A DNA stretch of 10,003 bases. Source: Eubacteriales bacterium (GTDB lineage Bacteria > Bacillota_A > Clostridia > Christensenellales > Aristaeellaceae). The translations under genes were made by a program, and so were the position numbers. The stretch is taken from NCBI GenBank assembly GCA_030528845.1, contig JAUMYC010000087.1:1-10003 (forward strand). The letters are read 5' to 3'. Within the stretch, counting starts at the first letter, position 1; each line of letters opens with the position of its first letter. Below the pieces are notes generated by a model. The model worked only from the letters and a program-made list of their open reading frames with translations. It ran no database searches and was not told the origin of the DNA. Positions 6,920 to 10,003 of the stretch are shown piece after piece.

Positions 6920-7867
6920 TCAGAGCACCTCCTCGTTGTCGCTGGTCAGTTGCAGGAAGATATCTTCCAGCTCGAGATCCATGGGCTTGAGCATCAGGAT
7001 GTTGCTGCCCATCTTGCCCATCAGCTGGTTGAGCGGCCTGCGGATATCCACGTCGCGCTCGGATTCGATCATGAAATCGCAGCTGCCGGGCTCCTTCTGG
7101 CCCAGACCGTCGATGGTCACCAGGCCGGGCAGCTCGCGGATGGCCTTCTGCATGTCGCGCTCGTTGCCCTCCACGCGCAGGCGGAAGCGGAAGGTGTTGG
7201 AGATGCCGCGGGTCAGGTTGTCCAGCGTGTCCTGCGCCACGACCTGTCCCTTGTTGATGACGACCAAACGCTCGCACACGTCGGCCACTTCGGTCAGGAT
7301 GTGGCTCGAGAGCACGACGGTGTGATCCTCGCCCAGCTCCTTGATGAGCTTGCGGATCTCGATGATCTGCTTCGGATCCAGGCCGACGGTCGGCTCGTCC
7401 ATGATGACGATCTCCGGGTTGCCGATGAGCGCCTGCGCCATGCCCACGCGCTGCTTATAGCCCTTGGAGAGGTTCTTGATCAGCCTCTTGCGATGGTCTT
7501 CGATGTGCATCAGCTCCAGCACGTCGTTGACATGGTTGGCGATATGCTTGGTGGAAACATCCTTGATCTGGCAGACAAAGCGCAGATACTCCTCCACCGT
7601 CATGTCGATGTACAGCGGCGGGATCTCCGGCAGATAGCCGATGTGGCGCTTCACCTCGCGCGGCTCCTCGAGAATGTCGTGGCCGTCGAGCAGCACGCGG
7701 CCGCTGGTGGCGGAGAGATAGCCGGTCACGATGTTCATCGTGGTGGATTTTCCCGCGCCGTTGCGGCCGAGGAAGCCCAGAATTTCGCCTTTGTTGATGG
7801 TGAAGGACACGTCCTTAACGGCCCATTTTTCACCATAGCGCTTGGATACGTTTTGTATCTCGATCAT
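6920..7867 (-). CDS. ABC transporter ATP-binding protein (GldA/NatA-like)
   Basis: A 315-residue cytoplasmic ATPase that powers the ABC-2 permease. Motifs appear in order: Walker A GRNGAGKST (34-42, Arg in place of the usual Pro), the Q-loop region GYLPEIPPLY (77-86, with Glu81 where many ABC proteins have Gln), signature LSKGYKQR (133-140), Walker B IVIMDEP (153-159) with catalytic Glu158, D-loop GLD (162-164), and switch His189 in LSSHILTE. Residues from about 225 onward form the C-terminal accessory domain usual in this branch. All key residues are present, so it should be active. The ATG at 7867 gives the standard MIEIQNVSKRYG start. AAAGGAG lies about 13 bases upstream, slightly far. It is the first gene of the four-gene operon. 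Confidence 0.96.
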   Translation of the reverse strand: MIEIQNVSKRYGEKWAVKDVSFTINKGEILGFLGRNGAGKSTTMNIVTGYLSATSGRVLLDGHDILEEPREVKRHIGYLPEIPPLYIDMTVEEYLRFVCQIKDVSTKHIANHVNDVLELMHIEDHRKRLIKNLSKGYKQRVGMAQALIGNPEIVIMDEPTVGLDPKQIIEIRKLIKELGEDHTVVLSSHILTEVADVCERLVVINKGQVVAQDTLDNLTRGISNTFRFRLRVEGNERDMQKAIRELPGLVTIDGLGQKEPGSCDFMIESERDVDIRRPLNQLMGKMGSNILMLKPMDLELEDIFLQLTSDNEEVL

Positions 7868-7966
7868 ACGCCCGTTCCAACTCCTTTCAATTATACGCCC
7901 TGCTTTGCGGCGGGCAACAGGCCCACGCCCGATATCGACGGGCAGATGTGCCCATAGAATCGTCTG
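7868..7966 (-). promoter_or_regulatory. GC-rich leader of the ABC operon with competing hairpins
   Basis: From the predicted start near 7966 the leader is about 98 bases long. TGCCC/GGGCA (40-44 of the 7900s) can pair with TGCCC at 7949-7953 (5-bp stem, 4-base loop), while the overlapping CGGGC at 7939-7943 can pair with GCCCG at 7927-7931 (5-bp stem, 7-base loop). The two stems share bases 7940-7943 and exclude each other. A further GGGC/GCCC pair lies at 7912-7915 and 7921-7924. No known riboswitch was recognised. Confidence 0.35.
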
Positions 7967-7972
7967 CGTATC

Positions 7973-8001
7973 ATTATAGCAAAGCGCCCCCGGGAGTTCT
8001 C
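7973..8001 (-). promoter_or_regulatory. Promoter of the ABC/GldG/DUF4340 operon
   Basis: The minus strand carries a perfect TATAAT (7973-7978) preceded by TGC, an extended -10 element. At the normal distance the -35 position (7996-8001) reads GAGAAC, a poor match to TTGACA. An extended -10 can compensate, but the weak -35 also fits a promoter that needs an activator. Transcription would start near 7966. Confidence 0.65.
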
Positions 8002-8011
8002 GGATATGTTA

Positions 8012-8033
8012 TGAACAAATTGTGAACGTTAAC
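8012..8033. promoter_or_regulatory. Possible activator site: 11-bp direct repeat upstream of the ABC promoter
   Basis: TGAAC occurs at 8012-8016 and again at 8023-8027, one helical turn apart, in an AT-rich island within GC-rich DNA; the palindrome GTTAAC follows (8028-8033). The repeat covers about -46 to -61 relative to the predicted operon start. OmpR/PhoB-type response regulators bind 11-bp direct repeats at such places, but no regulator gene is in the window. Confidence 0.35.
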
Positions 8034-8142
8034 TTTTTGTATACGCCGCGTTTCCCCTGCGCGCGGCGCAGAAAGAGAGGCGCAATTTCCCGACGAAGAA
8101 GCAAAAAGCTCTCTTTCATCCCGTTCCTTCTCTCATGGCGGC

Positions 8143-8177
8143 AAAAAAGCGGCAGGCCTTGTCCGGCTTGCCGCTTT
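8143..8177 (-). terminator. Intrinsic terminator of the membrane-protein gene
   Basis: On the minus strand a 13-position stem with one mismatch (8165-8177 with 8146-8158, 6-base loop) ends in a run of T (complement of 8143-8148). It lies 11 bases past the stop codon at 8189. It should separate this gene's transcript from the ABC operon downstream on the same strand. Together with the leader, promoter and direct repeat it accounts for much of the gene-free stretch 7868-8188; 8034-8142 holds only a small CTGCGC hairpin (8057-8071). Confidence 0.85.
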
Positions 8178-8188
8178 GTCTCTTTTGT

Positions 8189-9331
8189 TCATTTTGCGCT
8201 CGTCGGCGCGCGCCGTTTTGCTGGGCGTTTAGCCGGAGCCCTGCGCACGCAGCCGACGATCAGGCACAGCCCGTAGGCAATGCAGAAAAACACGGCGTCC
8301 TCCAGTGCGGGGGCGTGCGAGGGGCCCCGCAGCAGAAACAGCCCGCCCCAGCCCAGCGCCCACAGCGCGGGCGCAGAATAAAGGAAGGAATCGCGCAGGA
8401 GCCGCCCGACCAGATACAGCACAGCGCCGAGGCACGCGCCCGCGGCGGCATAGCCGAAGATCCCGAAGCGCGCGTAGATCCAGAGGATCCACTCCAGCCC
8501 GCCCGGCTGCGCAAGCTGCTCCACGGCCTGCCAGAGGCGCGCGGCATACAGCCCGAGCGCGCTCTCCTCCACCCGATAGACCCATACGGCCGCCAGCGCC
8601 GCCGGGACCGGCAGCAGGCACAGCAAGCCCGTGCGGTCGCTGCTGCGCGCGCAGAGCAGTACCGAAAACACCGCCGCAAAAAACGCATGCCGCGCAAAGA
8701 GCGGCGGATCGAACACGGCGCAGCCCAGATAGAGCAGCAGCGCCGCGCACGCGGCGACCCTCGAGCGCGACGAGGCGATATAACAGGCGACCGCGCCCGT
8801 CGCCAGCGCCGTCAGCAGCCCGCCGACGGTCTGCAGCGCCTCCGGCACGGCCAGCCATTCCGACAATCCCGGCAGCAGGCACGCCGCCATGCCCGCAGCA
8901 AGGCAGAGCAGCGCGCAGATGCGCACGGGCGCGCCCGCCCAGCCCGCTCTCCCCGCAAAGGCCGTCCTGCCCAGCAGGCTCTCCATCAGGCCCGAGCCCA
9001 GCCACACGGCGCACAGCAGCACGCACAGACACGCGCCCACCGTGCGATAGGCGCTCTCCCCCGCCGGGACGATCTTCTCGCCCGCTTCCATGGGCAGCAT
9101 GAGAAAGGGATCCGCCTCCTGCGCGGCCAGCAGCGCGAGCGCAGAGCCGAGAAAGCACCCGGCAAAGACCAGCAGCACGGCGCGCTGTGCGGGCTTTTCC
9201 GGAAACGTCAGGGCGATCGCCCCGGCGCAGATCCACAGCGCCGCCCGCACCGGCGCGTCCATTTGCAGCGCAACGCCGCAAAACACCGCCCCCAGCGCCC
9301 CGACGACCCCCGCGATCCGCAGATACCGCAT
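8189..9331 (-). CDS. Unrecognised polytopic, cysteine-rich membrane protein
   Basis: I do not recognise this 380-residue protein. It is strongly hydrophobic, with about ten likely membrane segments (for example 7-22, 29-44, 50-70, 96-116, 136-155, 168-186, 191-206, 214-228, 236-252, 287-309, 318-335, 344-362). About 17 cysteines fall mostly inside the hydrophobic stretches. The tail (362-380) is rich in Arg, Lys, Ala and Pro and is probably cytoplasmic. A soluble-looking loop lies near 71-96. No catalytic motif, transporter signature or signal-peptidase site is obvious. The ATG at 9331 is chosen because AAAGGGGG lies just upstream and because a 43-residue longer reading from 9460 would run through its own promoter and that of scpB. 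It forms a single-gene transcript with its own terminator. The function is open. Confidence 0.8.
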   Translation of the reverse strand: MRYLRIAGVVGALGAVFCGVALQMDAPVRAALWICAGAIALTFPEKPAQRAVLLVFAGCFLGSALALLAAQEADPFLMLPMEAGEKIVPAGESAYRTVGACLCVLLCAVWLGSGLMESLLGRTAFAGRAGWAGAPVRICALLCLAAGMAACLLPGLSEWLAVPEALQTVGGLLTALATGAVACYIASSRSRVAACAALLLYLGCAVFDPPLFARHAFFAAVFSVLLCARSSDRTGLLCLLPVPAALAAVWVYRVEESALGLYAARLWQAVEQLAQPGGLEWILWIYARFGIFGYAAAGACLGAVLYLVGRLLRDSFLYSAPALWALGWGGLFLLRGPSHAPALEDAVFFCIAYGLCLIVGCVRRAPAKRPAKRRAPTSAK

Positions 9332-9374
9332 GCCCCCACCCCCTTTCCGCTCCCGCACTCCCTGTGTATTGCAC

Positions 9375-9383
9375 AGTATACCA
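9375..9383 (-). promoter_or_regulatory. Promoter of the membrane-protein gene (extended -10)
   Basis: The minus strand reads TGGTATACT, an extended -10 with TATACT at 9375-9380. The -35 place at 17 bases falls exactly on 9398-9403, the -35 box of scpB, and reads TGTCAA, a poor match. Transcription would start near 9368, leaving a leader of about 36 bases. CTGTG/CACAG (9362-9366 with 9372-9376, 5-base loop) overlaps the start point. Confidence 0.5.
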
Positions 9384-9397
9384 CATCCCGCGCCCAT

Positions 9398-9426
9398 TTG
9401 ACAGCACGGCTTTGCTTCCGTATAAT
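9398..9426 (+). promoter_or_regulatory. Perfect-consensus sigma-A promoter of scpB
   Basis: TTGACA (9398-9403), a spacer of exactly 17 bases, and TATAAT (9421-9426) match the consensus at all positions. Transcription should start near 9433, giving a leader of about 45 bases. This should be a strong, housekeeping-type promoter unless repressed. Confidence 0.9.
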
Positions 9427-9427
9427 G

Positions 9428-9446
9428 GGATATCGGTTCGATATTC
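9428..9446. promoter_or_regulatory. Inverted repeat over the scpB transcription start
   Basis: ATATCG and CGATAT (9430-9435 and 9439-9444) flank GTT, with a G-C pair further out (9428 with 9446). It covers the predicted start point of the consensus promoter, where a repressor would block it. It could equally be a small hairpin at the 5' end of the message. Confidence 0.35.
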
Positions 9447-9477
9447 TGATTTTTTCCCAAAGAGAGGTGCGCTCGTC

Positions 9478-10003
9478 ATGGACATCCGCGAACTGCCGGG
9501 CATTTTGGAAGCGCTTTTATTCATCGCCGGGGAGCCCGTGCCCGTGCCCGAGCTGTGCGAGGCGCTGCTGCTCACGCGCGTCGAGCTCGAAGCCGGGCTG
9601 GAGGCGCTCTCCGAGCGGCTGCTGGCGGACGGGCGCGGCCTGCGCATCAACCGCCACGGCGACAGCGTGCAGCTCTCCACCAGGCCCGAATACGCCCCCT
9701 ACATCGAAAAATTCCTGCAGCCGGTGAAGCGCCAATCGCTCTCGCAGGCCGTGATGGAGACCCTCTCCATCATCGCCTATCGCCAGCCCGTCACGCGCGG
9801 CGACATCGAGGCCATCCGCGGCGTAAAATGCGACTACAGCATCCAGATGCTGCTCAACCGCGGGCTCATCCGCGAGGCGGGCCAGCGCGAGAGCATCGGC
9901 CGGCCCACCCTCTTTGTCACCACGGACGCCTTCCTGCAGCATTTCAACCTCGAAACGCTCGCCGACCTGCCCGCCGAACAGGAAGAAGCCCTGCCGGAGC
10001 AGG
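9478..10003 (+). CDS. scpB: Segregation and condensation protein B (3' end cut by the window)
   Basis: The reading frame from ATG 9478 is open to the window end (175 complete codons). It begins MDIRELPGILEALLFIAGEP, the standard ScpB start. Further family features are LEALLFIAGEPV, the first winged-helix region, LSQAVMETLSIIAYRQPVTR (about 88-107), IEAIRGVKCDYSIQMLLNRG and the GRPTLFVTTDAFLQHF element. ScpB homodimers bind ScpA and, with SMC, form the bacterial condensin that organises and segregates the chromosome. ScpB proteins are commonly near 190 residues, so only the variable acidic tail is missing. AGGTG lies 8 bases before the ATG. scpA, which often precedes scpB, is not here; the neighbour is a divergent membrane-protein gene, and scpB has its own promoter. 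Codon 14 (9517) is TTA, otherwise absent from the window's genes. Confidence 0.96.
   Translation, partial: MDIRELPGILEALLFIAGEPVPVPELCEALLLTRVELEAGLEALSERLLADGRGLRINRHGDSVQLSTRPEYAPYIEKFLQPVKRQSLSQAVMETLSIIAYRQPVTRGDIEAIRGVKCDYSIQMLLNRGLIREAGQRESIGRPTLFVTTDAFLQHFNLETLADLPAEQEEALPEQ

Noticed and set aside
7890..7917. A second TATAAT (7890-7895) with TTGCCC before the ATPase gene
   Set aside because: Transcription would begin inside the ribosome binding site; the box at 7973-7978 fits better, though a minor role is not excluded.
9332..9460. A 43-residue N-terminal extension of the membrane protein from an ATG at 9460
   Set aside because: It would cross the -10 of its own promoter and the whole scpB promoter; the ATG at 9331 has a good ribosome binding site and starts directly with a membrane segment.
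8135..9727. A 530-codon plus-strand open frame opposite the membrane-protein gene
   Set aside because: Its product is Arg/Gln/Ala-rich and non-globular, it runs through two promoters and overlaps scpB out of frame.

Overview
The window looks like chromosomal DNA from a GC-rich member of the Bacillota, most likely class Clostridia (an inference, not a proof). The clues are strong AGGAGG-type ribosome binding sites, sigma-A promoters with TTGACA/TATAAT boxes, an ExoA-type exonuclease III, ScpB, and the sort of GC-rich hairpin repeats I associate with gut Clostridia. Eight protein-coding genes are supported. No tRNA, rRNA, CRISPR array, transposase or phage gene is visible.

Layout: (1) 1-130 holds three GC-rich hairpins in a roughly 30-base tandem pattern, just past the 3' end of xth. 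(2) xth (131-883, minus) is a DNA-repair AP endonuclease/exonuclease. It is divergent from (3) a two-domain gene (960-2315, plus) joining an inositol-monophosphatase-like phosphatase to a YdcF/DUF218 domain. A good Shine-Dalgarno and ATG sit exactly at the domain border. (4) 2316-2803 is a gene-free stretch between convergent genes. It holds a tandem composite palindromic repeat (two full units and a half unit) whose first hairpin doubles as a terminator, and ends in a 16-bp-stem terminator for the opposite strand. (5) 7867 down to 2804 (minus) is a tight four-gene operon: ABC ATPase, ABC-2 permease, GldG-family protein, DUF4340 protein. Gaps are 1, 5 and 0 bases, and the last gene starts with TTG. 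(6) 7868-8188 holds the operon's promoter, a GC-rich leader, an upstream 11-bp direct repeat, and the terminator of the next gene. (7) 8189-9331 (minus) is an unrecognised, cysteine-rich, polytopic membrane protein. (8) scpB (9478 to the window end, plus) is driven by a perfect consensus promoter lying back to back with that of the membrane protein. scpA is not next to it.

The best candidate for an under-described system is the four-gene ABC/GldG/DUF4340 cassette. It resembles the GldA-GldF-GldG module of Bacteroidota gliding motility but sits here without any other gliding gene. The ATPase and permease should form a membrane complex. The GldG-like and DUF4340 proteins are membrane-anchored with large domains predicted outside the membrane, and could act as extracytoplasmic partners. 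The substrate is unknown.

A window-wide property stands out: the seven complete genes (about 2,760 codons) contain no TTA, CTA or TCA codon. This explains the very long antisense open frames. The only TTA found is codon 14 of scpB.
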